This document shows, one piece after another, positions 11,855 to 22,051 of a DNA stretch of 64,000 bases; position 1 is the first letter of the stretch; every line of letters starts with the position of its first letter. Under the pieces are notes generated by a model that saw nothing but the letters and a program-made list of their open reading frames with translations, was not told where the DNA came from and ran no database searches. The DNA comes from Dastarcus helophoroides. Its lineage: Eukaryota; Arthropoda; Insecta; Coleoptera; Bothrideridae. A program made the translations under genes and the position numbers. The DNA is taken from contig CM053333.1 in NCBI GenBank assembly GCA_028583605.1, positions 25,027,302 to 25,091,301 of the forward strand, read 5' to 3'.

Positions 11855-12707
11855 ATGGATACGAGATTAAAATCGGCCAAAATGGAATAACAATTGCAAG
11901 CGTTGTTAGCGATGTTTAAAGACAAAGAGGAAAAAGATAAGGAGAAAGAACGAAGACAACAAGAGGAAGAACGAAGACGACAAGAAAAGGAACAGGAAGA
12001 AGAACGAAGACGACAAGAAAAAATAACAGGAAGAAGAACGAAGACAACAAGAAAAAGAACAGGAAGAAGAACGAAGACAACAAAAAGAACAGAGAAGGAA
12101 TTCAGACAAAGAAGAATTGCATAGTCTATTAACAAATATAACTAAAAAAATGGGAGAAGAAGTGAAAGAACAAATTACAGGAATGAGAGAAGAAATGCAA
12201 GAAGAGATTGGCGAAGTTAAAGGAGAAATTGCGGGAATGAAAGGAGAGATGAGCGAAGTCAGGGATGAAATTGGAGAAGTAAAAGAAGAATTCAATAACA
12301 AGCTTCTTGATTTGGACAAAGTAACACAAAAAAAGATTAGCAACATCGAAAAAAACATGAAGAGGTTGCTAAGTGGACAGGTCACACAACACGAATCCGA
12401 AAGTGTACCTGCTATTTCTTCTCAAAAGGTAAAACCTCCGACCTATGATGGACAAACATCTTTCCAGGCTTACAGAATTCAGTTCGAAGCTGCTGTTAGG
12501 GCGAATAGGTGGACGGAAGATGAAAAAGCGACTTCATTGGTGATATCCTTTCGCGGAAAAGCTCTGAAACTACTCCGAGCTCTATCTGACCATAAACTAA
12601 CTAACTATGAGGATTTAGTTAGAACTTTAGAGCTGAGATTTGGAGATCATCATTTACCGCAAGTGGTAGTAGTAGTCGCAACTACTAGTAAGGAAGCAGA
12701 AAAGTGA
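11855..12707 (+). pseudogene. Gypsy gag, N-terminal and capsid-like part
   Basis: Structural protein of the retroelement particle. A first ATG at 11855 meets a stop at 11888-11890. Reading continues in shifting frames through a highly charged E/R/Q/K segment encoded by a purine-rich repeat. The open part 12117-12707 gives a long charged, heptad-like helix (MREEMQEEIGEVKGEIAGM) followed by a capsid-like segment, PPTYDGQTSFQAYRIQFEAA then RALSDHKLTNYEDLVRTLEL, typical of Gypsy gag. A frameshift near 12700 separates it from the next frame. Several indels make it a pseudogene. Confidence 0.8.
11945..12110 (+). repeat. purine-rich internal repeat in gag
   Basis: Imperfect repeats of about 30 bp built on GAAGAACGAAGACRACAAG. 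Changes in repeat number or length explain the frame breaks seen here. The unit encodes E-E-R-R-Q/R-Q-E-K type residues. Confidence 0.7.
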
Positions 12708-12783
12708 TGAAACGCTACAAGAATTCGAGGCTGACGTAAAAAGACCGACGCATGCCGCCTATCCAACAGCACCAACTGAATTT

Positions 12784-13611
12784 TTGGAACTATACTCAGC
12801 TAGAATTTTTATAGAAGGAATAAGAGACCCAGAAGTCCAGGGAGTGATGCGCTTGTTAAACTTCCGAACATCAAGGGAGACACTGATTAGAGCTTTGGAG
12901 GTAGAAGCTGCTTACAAGGTTTCGGAGCCAGAGGCGTCATGGAGAATAAGGACGGCCAACATCGAGGAGGTTTCGAATAACCCTGATCTTGCGAACATGA
13001 GTGCTAACATAAAGGAGATGAACGCGAACATAAGTGCTAACATGGAGGAAATAAAGACGAACATGAACACTAGCATGAAGGATGTGAACGCGAGCATCAC
13101 AGAACTGTTGGAAGCTCTTAAATGTAGACCCAACAGACGAAGCACAACATGTTACAGCTGTGGCAAACCGGGGCACCTCAAGAAGGACTGCAGATCAACC
13201 TCCAAGAAGCCCACAAGCCCCGCAGTAAGAAAACAACACGTCGAGAAGAGGAACTCACTAGCTAATGTCACGAAACCAGTCCCCAAAACTCTTCCCATCA
13301 AACAGATAAAAAGGACCAAGGAGGATTTGGTGGTGGAAGCCAGTGGGAATGGAAGGAATGTACAGGCAACAGTGGACCCAGGAGTCAAGGTTACTGTGGC
13401 ACGTGATACTCAAGCGATCCGTGACTGGCCAAGACCCAAAGATAAACAGGAGTTGAGGAAGTTCCTTGGGTTATGCACCTATTACAGGAGATTTGTGAAA
13501 AGTTTCGCCATCATCACTGCGCCGTTACACCGACTAACTGAAGGAAGAATGACTTATGTCTGGACTCCCGATTGTGATACCACTTTCCAAAAATTGAAGT
13601 CCGCCTTGTGA
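12784..13611 (+). pseudogene. Gypsy gag zinc knuckle, protease remnant and RT tail
   Basis: A 275-codon open frame. The N-terminus continues gag (VMRLLNFRTSRETLIRALEV), with an N-rich repetitive stretch (NMSANIKEMNANISANMEEI) and a CCHC zinc knuckle, CYSCGKPGHLKKDC, that would bind genomic RNA. Then comes a protease-like QATVDPGVKVTV, where the expected D-S/T-G is DPG. The frame then jumps directly to AIRDWPRPKDKQELRKFLGL and CTYYRRFVKSFA, the end of the reverse transcriptase. About a kilobase covering the polymerase core, with its YxDD box, has been removed, yet the frame stayed open across the junction. Confidence 0.85.
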
Positions 13612-13623
13612 ACAAGCCCTATC

Positions 13624-13956
13624 TTGGCGTATCCTCAGCAGAATGGGAAGTTCGTGTTGGACACTGATGCCAGCAACGTCGGCATTGGAGCTGTGCTGTC
13701 CCAAGTTCAAGGCGGTAAAGAAAGAGTTATCGAATATTACAGCAAGATCCTGACAAAGCCAGAGAGGAACTATTGCACCACCAGGAAGGAACTTCTTGCG
13801 ATAGTGAAGGCCGTGGAACACTTCCACAAGTATTTGTACGGGCGAGAATTCCTCATCAGAACAGACCATTCGGCACTTTCTTGGTTACTCCGAATGAAGA
13901 ACGCGGAGGGACAGACGGCTAGATGGTTAGAAAGGCTTCAGCAGTATCACTTTTAG
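13624..13956 (+). pseudogene. Gypsy RNase H domain
   Basis: 110 codons of RNase H, which degrades the RNA strand of the RNA/DNA hybrid. FVLDTDASNVGIGAVLSQ holds the first catalytic Asp, KELLAIVKAVEHF the Glu, and IRTDHSALSWLL the next Asp. A stop (TAG after QQYHF) interrupts the usual continuation VHHRPGRQHNNADALSRRP, which is still readable just downstream. A stop at 13609-13611 separates it from the preceding frame. Confidence 0.88.
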
Positions 13957-14163
13957 GTGCATCATCGACCGGGACGACAGCATAACAACGCTGACGCTTT
14001 GTCCAGAAGACCTTGTGGGGGGGGGGGGATTGCAAACATTGCAAACGAGTTGAGGACCATGAGGACATGGTGAATATAAGGGGTGGCCATGGATTATTTC
14101 AGTTAGTGGCCTGAAGCTTATGCCATCCCGAACCAGGAAGCCACCACAGTCGCAAGGGTTCTT

Positions 14164-14847
14164 GTGGACAACTTCATCTGTCGATTTAGTGTTCCCTTGG
14201 AACTACACTCGGATCAGGGAAGGAACTTTGAATCGGGGGTTTTCCAAGAGATGTGTCGTCTTCTTGGAATAAGGAAAACTCGAACAACACCTCTTCATCC
14301 ACAGTCTGATAGAATGGTGGAAAGATTTAACAGGACCTTAGAGGAACATCTTTTGAAGGTCGTTTCCAAACATCGGACAGACTGGGACCGACATCTACCA
14401 CTGTTTCTGATGGCCTATCGAGCGGCAACTCATGAAACTACAAGTCAGATTTCGGCAAAAGTGATCTTCGGGAGGGAACTGCGGCTTCCGTGTGACTTGG
14501 TGTTTGGATCACCAAGGGAAATCCCCAGGGAGACGATGGGTTTCGTAGACGACTTGAGGCATGCACTTGTGCGGACGAAGATCAACTTCGCGACGGACCG
14601 GATGAAGACAAGGTATGACATAAATGCCAACCATGGTGGTTTCAGTGAAGGTGAATTGGTATGGCTATACAACCCTCAGCGAAAGAAAGGAGTTTCGCCG
14701 AAGTTTACGCCATCTTGGGAAGGGCCGTACAAAGTGCTGAAGAGGATCAACGATTTGATATACAGGATCCAGCGTAGCTCCAGGAGTAAAATGAAAGTGG
14801 TACACCTGAACAGACTATGCAAATATAGTAGCGAAGTGACTGATTGA
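14164..14847 (+). pseudogene. Gypsy integrase, core and C-terminus
   Basis: 227 codons. The DDE core shows LELHSDQGRNFESGVFQE (second Asp) and HPQSDRMVERFNRTLEEHLL (Glu). The C-terminal chromatin-facing part follows: GELVWLYNPQRKKG and PSWEGPYKVLKRIND, a GPY/F-type module. The first catalytic Asp and the N-terminal HHCC zinc domain are missing. Sequence just upstream (14090-14160) still encodes YAIPNQEATTVARVLVDN out of a continuous frame. A G run at about 14018-14028 marks the damaged junction after RNase H. Confidence 0.88.
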
Positions 14848-14870
14848 AACTGATGGGGACGATCATTCCT

Positions 14871-14883
14871 AAGGGGGAGGCAG
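14871..14883 (+). promoter_or_regulatory. polypurine tract
   Basis: AAGGGGGAGGCAG immediately before the 3' LTR, the expected plus-strand primer for LTR element DNA synthesis. Confidence 0.7.
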
Positions 14884-15255
14884 TTTAACGCAATGTAAAT
14901 AGATGGAATAGAATTTAGAATAGAATTGTAGAATTTAGTAAATAAAAAAGTTTCTAGAAGGATCTGATAAGGGAAAAGCGGCCGCGATAACGAAACAAAT
15001 GGCAGATAAGCGTTCCAGGAATTTTGGCAAACGATAAGCCTTATCTCCCGAAAAGTTCTAGAAGCCGGGAGCCAAAACTATAAAAGGCGATCAGCTTTCC
15101 CTCAAGTAAGTCAGTTAGAGTCAGTGTAATTAGTGAGTTAGTAGAAGTTAATAATAAGTGAGTTAATTGTTCAATTGTGGTGATCCAAGTTAAGTTTGGT
15201 AATAAAGTGGTGTATTCACACGTGGTAATCAATTTGAACCGATAAGCACGTAACA
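14884..15255 (+). repeat. Gypsy 3' LTR
   Basis: About 372 bp. It ends GTAACA; the start TTTAACGC has lost the TG seen in the 5' and solo copies. TATAAAAG lies at 15079-15086. It is the best template for the full LTR and matches the antisense solo LTR at 23827-24200. Confidence 0.88.
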
Positions 15256-15500
15256 ATATCAAGGAAGTACTAAATATGTTCGCTCTTCATCATAGGGGGC
15301 TTCTTCAGAAATAGGGTCACAACAAAGCTTCAAAAGCACGGTCGCTTACTATGTCAACCATACTAGAGGCAAAACTCATCTGCAGAAGTGGAATAAATAA
15401 CCAAGATTTAAGATAGCAGAGGACGGTAAATCAGTATGTCAACCATACCAGAGGTGGAACTCTCATTAATAAAGTCTCTTATGGTCTTGATTTTGGAATT
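15256..15500. repeat. right part of the Penelope-like repeat split by Gypsy
   Basis: Continues the repeat broken at 11416: GGGGGCTTCTTCAG, then twice a cassette like CAGTATGTCAACCATACCAG, matching 49375-49590 (AGGGGGCTTCTTCAGGAAC and CAGTATGTCCACCATACC). Confidence 0.6.
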
Positions 15501-15879
15501 GTAGTACTTCAATGCTTTATTACTTTCTACATGTGATTGTTATTTAGTTTGACTCAATTCAACTTCGAGAAACATCTTTGTGAGAAAATCCCATATTGAT
15601 TTTGTCGTTTCCCATTCTTGAAACTCCGATCATCTTAAAACGAAATATTATGTTTAAATGCCTCATTCCAGAATGTTGCCACTTCAGATATTTTCATGAT
15701 TTTGACACCAAAAATGTTGCCAAAATAAAACTGTGCATGGAGGAAGTTTTTTGATAAATAAGAAAATGTATCTTTATACTTATGCGTCTATATCCTATAT
15801 CCTTAAGCTTTAAGTGGCCTCAATTTATTCTCGGTTACATTACAGGATTGTAATCCTTCACCATTAACCATTTTTGAAA
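15501..15879. other. unassigned sequence
   Basis: Nothing recognised between the Penelope-like repeat and the inverted hAT-like copy. Confidence 0.5.
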
Positions 15880-17204
15880 GAAGAGTCCAAAAAGTAGAAT
15901 TTTGAGAATAAAGTCGAAATTTCGAAAAAGACATTTAAACTGACTTTAAGAGAAAAAGTCGAAATTTCCGGAAAAGTTAAATATCGAATTTTGAGACTAA
16001 AATGAAAATATTCAGAAAAAAGCAAACTTAAAGAAACCGGTCAAAATTTCTGAAAATTCAAATTGTAAAAGATCAAAATCTTCCAATGTCAATAAAAAAA
16101 AATTTTGAAAAAAAAAGAAATCCCGGAAAAACAGTCGAAATTTCTAAAACTGCCAAGTGATCGAAATATTCCGGAAAAAGTCAAATTTTAAGAAAAAGGT
16201 ACAATTTTGGAAATAGTTGTTTGTGAAAAAAAACCTATCGTGAAAGAAGTCAAAATTAAAAAAAAAGATGTATTTAGAAGAACAATATTTAGATTTCCAG
16301 GAGCATACAGGATTGAATTTCAGGATAAATATTAGATTTTCGAAAAAAGACGTATTTTGAGAAAAATACCGAAATTTTGATTTTTTAAATTCGTTTTTTT
16401 TCTGGAAATTTCAATTTTTTTTCTCTTGAAAAACAAAAATGAATTAAAAAATAAATATTCGAGATTTTGATTTAAGGATCGAAATTTTGAGAAAATGGTC
16501 GAAGTTTAATAAACAGTCGAAATTCTCCAGAGAGAGTTACATTTTATCGAAATTTTGGCAAAAGAACGAATTTTAAAAAAAATGAAATTTTTCCAAATGT
16601 TTTTTGAGTGCTTGAATCAGACCTGCGTCCCGATCTGCCGCACTCTAAGTCAGAAGATGTCCAATATTGAGATAAACGTCCAAATTTTGGGAAACGTTGT
16701 AATTTTCAGAAAGTTAAATTTCAATTATAAACAATTCCAGGGAAAATTTTCTCGGAATTTTTGTCTTCTCACAAAATTTCCAAAAAATCGTTATCAAAAT
16801 TTCCACATAAATATTTTTAGTTTTTTATCAAAAGATCGATCAAATTTTGAGAAAAAGTAAATCTTGAGCCGAAATATACAGAAAATCGAATTTTAAAGAA
16901 AAATCGAAGTATTGGGAAATAAAACGATGAATTTTGAGATAAAAATTCGACATTTCAAGAAAGTCGGATTCTGATGAAAGAAATCGAATTTTAGAAATAA
17001 ATTTGTTTCAAAACTAATTTGTTTCAAAAGAAATTTGTGAAAAAAGACGAATTTTGAGAAATGAGTTTGAATAATTTGGATATCTCAAAGAAGGAACGGA
17101 TTTTAGAAAAAGTCTCCTCAGTTGAATATAAAGTTTCGTTTAGCTGCATGAGTCAGAGGGGGGCAAGTGCCCTATCCTACCCTATTCTAGCTACGCCTAT
17201 GTTT
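15880..17204 (-). mobile_element. hAT-like element, old inverted copy 4
   Basis: On the minus strand this follows the left part of hAT-like copies 1-3, heavily diverged. Anchors are GCCCTATCCTACCCTATTCT at 17170 (copy 1: the complement of AGAATAGGGCAGGGTAGGGC near 735) and TGTCCAATATTGA at 16659, matching the segment at 1275-1330. The terminal CAGGGGCGG is not found and the 3' side is lost. Confidence 0.65.
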
Positions 17205-18585
17205 AATTGTAAAAATATATATACTTTGTCAAACTTATCTGCTATTTTCTTCTACTTGTTTATTTCATTCAAAACATAGACTTTTAAACAACACAGAAGT
17301 TAAATGTGGTAAAATGGTCGTCATTAGTTAAACATTTTTCATACTTTTATCAAATCCAAGTATTAAGTTTCCTTAGTTACAAAACTAATCTAAAGTTGTG
17401 AATACAATTCGTTTAGTTTTATACTGAGTTCTGATGACTTTTAACTGCTCGATATATAAATTTATGATACTAGATTCATTTAGTGAAACGGCTATAAGCC
17501 ATTGTTCGAGTATGGCACTGAGGCAGCTGGAATAAAAGCGGCGAAAATGTTGAAAGTACGCTTTAGAGGTTATGTTTAAGTTGTGAAGATAATATCTCGA
17601 GCATAAGACATATTGCCACCAGATAGGAGCACAATAGCTGAGTTTATCTTGTGCATATATATGCGGTCGTTTAACATCTTCTGGTCTGTGTTCTACCGGT
17701 GCAACAACTTAAAATGATATCTCCCAGTATAGTTTCTTTCACGAAAGTTGGAAAACCTTTATTATATTCGGAGAATGAGCTGTATAACTTATCTTTAAAT
17801 TGCACGAACTTTATCAGCTTATTGCAGTTGGGAACATTAAAACGTATCACTAAAACATTACATACAAATGAAATGGGTTTGTACTGTGCAAAATAAATTT
17901 TTCATCCCTTAATCTATTCAAAAATTCAACACACGTTTGCTTCGATTTCCTGTAAAGCGAATTTCAGAATTGATGTGTAGCCAACTTTGTTTGCAACGAG
18001 TAAAGCACACATAGCTGGCATGGGTTAGTTTGGATGTAAAGATCGTAAAACACGCAAACGTATTGTTCAAATGCAAATACGCAGAGATCTCTTTGAAAGA
18101 ATACCGCAAGGCATATATATTACGAAATACAATGGAGCATTCCAATTTTCATTTCTTTTTTCACTTCCTTGTATCTCCCTAAATCTGCTCATATTTTATT
18201 ACGAGCTGAAGGATGTGGTAAGCGAAGACATATTGGCTGATGTCAACATATATGTAACGTCATATGCTACTCGACCGACCAATTTTTGATTAAAATCACT
18301 TGAACAAGTATGTATACAGCGATTGCCAGATAAATAGCCCAGTATTTTGAAAGAAAGGATAATTCAATTTATCGCACTACCAATAAGCAAATTCATATTT
18401 CTTGCAAGTCAAAAATGAATTCGCACGCGTCAACTTTATTTTCCCTTCATAGAGCATTATGTTGTCTTATTATATTTCCTTGAGCTTTATTTTCTTTTAG
18501 TGCAGCATATCTGGGCATTAGTTTCGTTCGAGGTTTTCGTGCACATTCATTTTCTAATTTTACACGTTTATCTGAAATATATAAG
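17205..18585. other. intergenic sequence without recognisable gene
   Basis: More complex composition than its surroundings, with open frames of 60-75 codons only (17699-17896, 18071-18289) that resemble nothing known. A host regulatory or intronic region is possible. Confidence 0.45.
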
Positions 18586-18674
18586 CTTCATCTTCATCTT
18601 TATCTTTATCTTCATCTTCATCTTCATCTTCATCTTCATCTTCATCTTCATCTTCATCTTCATCTTCATCTTCA
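18586..18674 (+). repeat. (TCATCT)n hexanucleotide array
   Basis: About 15 near-perfect units, grading into the CCTTCAT array that follows. Early units read TTATCT. Confidence 0.9.
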
Positions 18675-19690
18675 TCCTTCATCCTTCATCCTTCATCCTT
18701 CATCCTTCATCCTTCATCCTTCATCCTTCATCCTTCATCCTTCATCCTTCATCTTTCATCCTTCATCCTTCATCCTTCATCCTTCATCCTTCATCCTTCA
18801 TCCTTCATCCTTCATCCTTCATCCTTCATCCTTCATCCTTCATCTTTCATCCTTCATCCTTCATCCTTCATCCTTCATCCTTCATCCTTCATCCTTCATC
18901 CTTCATCCTTCATCCTTCATTTCATCTTCATCTTCATCTTCATCTTCATCCTTCATCCTTCATCTTCATCCTTCATCCTTCATCCTTCATCCTTCATCCT
19001 TCATCCTTCATCCTTCATCCTTCATCCTTCATCCTTCATCCTTCATCCTTCATCCTTCATCCTTCATCCTTCATCCTTCATCCTTCATCCTTCATCCTTC
19101 ATCCTTCATCCTTCATCCTTCATCCTTCATCCTTTCCTTCATCCTTCATCCTTCATCCTTCATCCTTCATCCTTCATCCTTCATCCTTCATCCTTCATCC
19201 TTCATCCTTCATCCTTCATTCATCTTCATCTTCATCTTCATCCTTCATCTTCATCCTTCATCCTTCATCCTTCATCCTTCATCCTTCATCCTTCATCCTT
19301 CATCCTTCATCCTTCATCCTTCATCCTTCATCCTTCATCCTTCATCCTTCATCCTTCATCCTTCATCCTTCATCCTTCATCCTTCATCCTTCATCCTTCA
19401 TCCTTCATCCTTCATCCTTCATCCTTCATCCTTCATCCTTCATCCTTCATCCTTCATCCTTCATCCTTCATCCTTCATCCTTCATCCTTCATCCTTCATC
19501 CTTCATCCTTCATCCTTCATCCTTCATCCTTCATCCTTCATCCTTCATCCTTCATCCTTCATCCTTCATCCTTCATCCTTCATCCTTCATCCTTCATCCT
19601 TCATCCTTCATCCTTCATCCTTCATCCTTCATCTTCATCCTTCATCCTTCATCCTTCATCCTTCATCCTTCATCCTTCATCCTTCATTTT
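18675..19690 (+). repeat. (CCTTCAT)n heptanucleotide minisatellite
   Basis: About 1 kb of near-perfect 7-bp units, interrupted near 18919-18950, 18965 and 19219-19250 by short CATCTT stretches. Because 7 is not a multiple of 3 and the unit has no stop in any register on this strand, it gives a spurious long open frame repeating P-S-S-F-I-L-H. On the other strand ATGAAGG repeats hit TGA at once. Confidence 0.95.
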
Positions 19691-20063
19691 CATCTTCATC
19701 TTCATCTTTATCTTCATCTTCATCTTCTCCTTCTCCTTCTCCTTCTCCTTCTCCTTCTCCTTCTCCTTCTCCTTCTCCTTCTCCTTCTCCTTCTCCTTCT
19801 CCTTCTCCTTCTCCTTCTTCTTCTCCTTCTCCTTCTCCTTCTCCTGCTCCTTCTCCTTCTCCTTTTCCTTTTCCTTTTTCTTCTCTTTCTTCTTCTCCCT
19901 CTTTTTCCTCTCCTTCTCCTTCTCTTACTCCTTTTATTTATCCTTTCCCTTCCCCTTACCCTCCTCCCCCCTTCCCCTTCCCTTTCCCCTTCCCTTTCCC
20001 CTTTCCCCTCCGCTTCTCCTTCTCCTTCTCTTTCTCCTCATCCTCCCTCTCCTCCTCCTCTTT
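19691..20063 (+). repeat. (CTCCTT)n array and degenerate pyrimidine tract
   Basis: A second hexanucleotide array (about 19724-19860), then an irregular C/T-only tract to about 20063. Together with the flanking arrays this makes a pyrimidine-biased tract of about 1.5 kb. Confidence 0.9.
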
Positions 20064-20640
20064 TATTTAAGATACATATTAACGATTTACAATTCTTTCG
20101 AGTTTTTTTTTGCTTTCGGTTGTTAATATTAGATAGTTCTTCGTTACTACATTTTTATCTTGTCACTAAGTTGTTTTTTAATTCTTTAATTTCATCTAGT
20201 TTTTCTTGGCTTCTCCTAATTGTGTTATTTTCTACTAGAGAGCCACTCTCACCATTGCTGTTTTTCGTTTTCCATCAATTTTTTTCAAAATATCATTAGA
20301 GTTCTAAAGTTTTGAGAAAAGTTATCTAGAGTATGAAACTGGCAAGATAATTGATAAATTGTCTTGATAGTTTGATATTAATTGTTAACAGATCTCAAAA
20401 AAACTCGTTTAGAGCACCAATCAATAAAACCCATTCAGAGAAGAAAATTCTCACTCATTTGAAGGTTTCATTTTTAAATAGCAAAAAATCAGTGGTTTTA
20501 TACAGACCCGCTAAGAGTGGAGTCAAGGCCCCATGGCTCGCGCTGCTTCATGGGAATCCGGTTGGTAGTTCGTGAATGACAAAAATGTTGAAGTCTTCTG
20601 TTTTTCCAAATTTAATGCCAAATTGTTATGTAACTTTAAA
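20064..20640. other. unassigned sequence
   Basis: Nothing recognised. A 74-codon open frame at 20351-20575 has no recognisable motif. Confidence 0.45.
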
Positions 20641-21980
20641 TATTAACTTAAACTTTGTGCTTTTTTCTGAAGTTTCTATATTTAGATTTGGAATTCGAAA
20701 ATTATTCTAAATTTTGCTTTTTTTTTGAAATTTTTCGGCTTAAACTTGAAAAATACTTCAGCTTTAAATTCACATTTTGGAACGCCAAATTCTTCAAAAA
20801 ATTTCGAAATTTTCGGAAGGCAAATTTTTCAAAAGGTGGAATTTACAAAAATTCGAATATTCGAGCAAAATTCTTCATGGTGAACTCTTATTGACCGGAA
20901 ATATTATGTTTTTTAATTTTATTTAGCATTTCTTCGGCCCAGTTTGGAAATATTTAAATTTTTTATTGTTTGTTGACAATATTCTAAACAGTTTTTGAAA
21001 TATGACTACTTGATATTTAAATTTATTTAAAAACGCCACTTCATGACAGTTGATAAGCTAAGAGGTTAGTTCATTTTACATAGAATAGGAAAAAATTAAA
21101 AATAGAAGACCAAAATTAGATATGAAAGAAATTTCGTCTTTTTGATAAATTATGAAAATATAAAAAATACGTAAAAAAGGTTGTAGCACTGGACATCGAT
21201 GTTTTGCTCTCATTTGAGCTCGTTAGCAGTGCCTAACATGGAAAGGGAACAATGAGGAAGAAATTCTTAAAAATAAAAATTTTAAAAAATATAAAAAAAA
21301 TTTTTATCATGAATAGACATTTATCAATAATTTACTGTGGTAAAAAATTTAAATATTTGAAGCCCGATCCACAAGAAACAACTACCCCGAGGGCTAATAC
21401 CACTTCCGGCATTGAACTACAAACAATAAAAAAAATGTAAATATTTCCAAACTGGGCCGAAGAAAAACAAAATTAAAAAACATTCGAGCAAAAGTTAAAA
21501 TTTTGAAAAAATTTTCCAGAAAAGTTGTGACAAAAATTAAAACTTCGAGACAAAGTCGACAAAAAGTCGAAATTTTTATAAAACGTGGTAATTCTGAGAC
21601 AAAAGTCAAAAATTTAAAAAAAAGTAGAAATTTTGAAAATCTAACTTCTTAAAAAAATCGAAGTTTTCAAAAAGAAAGTAGATTTTTTTCAAAGAAAGTG
21701 TCAAATTTACATAAAAGTCAAGACTTCGAAGAAATCAAAATTTTTGGAAAACAGCAATAGATTCGAATTCTGAAAAAAGGTAAAAACTTTGAAAAATAGT
21801 CAAAATTTTAAACAGAGGCCAAAATTTTCAAAAGAGTGAAAAGTTTGCAAAAATGTCGAAGTTTTTAACAAAACTATTTCAAAATAATGGAATTTTTAAA
21901 GAAATGTTGAAAAAGTCGAAATTTTGAGAAAAGATCACAATTTTGTATCTAAATGTTTAAAACATTTGAAGGTTTACAAA

Positions 21981-22051
21981 GACTGAAATACAAAACCTGT
22001 CCCCTGTATTTCAATTTTGGAAGATAACCAAGGACCAGTTCGTTCCACCAA
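21981..22051 (+). mobile_element. short 12-bp-TSD element, deleted form
   Basis: A 71-bp insert between two copies of AAGGTTTACAAA (21969-21980 and 22052-22063), a perfect 12-bp target duplication. It contains GAAATAC...GTATTTC, able to pair, then GATAACCAAGGACCAGT and CGTTCCACCA, matching the right side of the 221-bp foldback at 54669-54889. Confidence 0.75.

Larger units (their letters stand above)
11417..15255 (+). mobile_element. Gypsy LTR retrotransposon, internally deleted
   Basis: LTR element flanked by ATAT (11413-11416 and 15256-15259). In order it holds a 5' LTR, gag with a coiled coil and zinc knuckle, a protease remnant fused to the tail of the reverse transcriptase, RNase H, an integrase fragment, a polypurine tract and a 3' LTR. 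The order protease, RT, RNase H, integrase defines the Gypsy type. Large deletions removed the reverse transcriptase catalytic core and the integrase zinc-binding domain. The end of the 5' LTR and the expected primer-binding site are also missing. It cannot be autonomous. Confidence 0.9.

Noticed and set aside
18675..19690. A repeat array that could be mistaken for CRISPR
   Set aside because: Units are 7 bp without spacers, in an arthropod context.
18500..20299. A 599-codon open frame on the + strand
   Set aside because: It is produced by the CCTTCAT and hexanucleotide arrays, which lack stop codons in this reading. No real domain is encoded.
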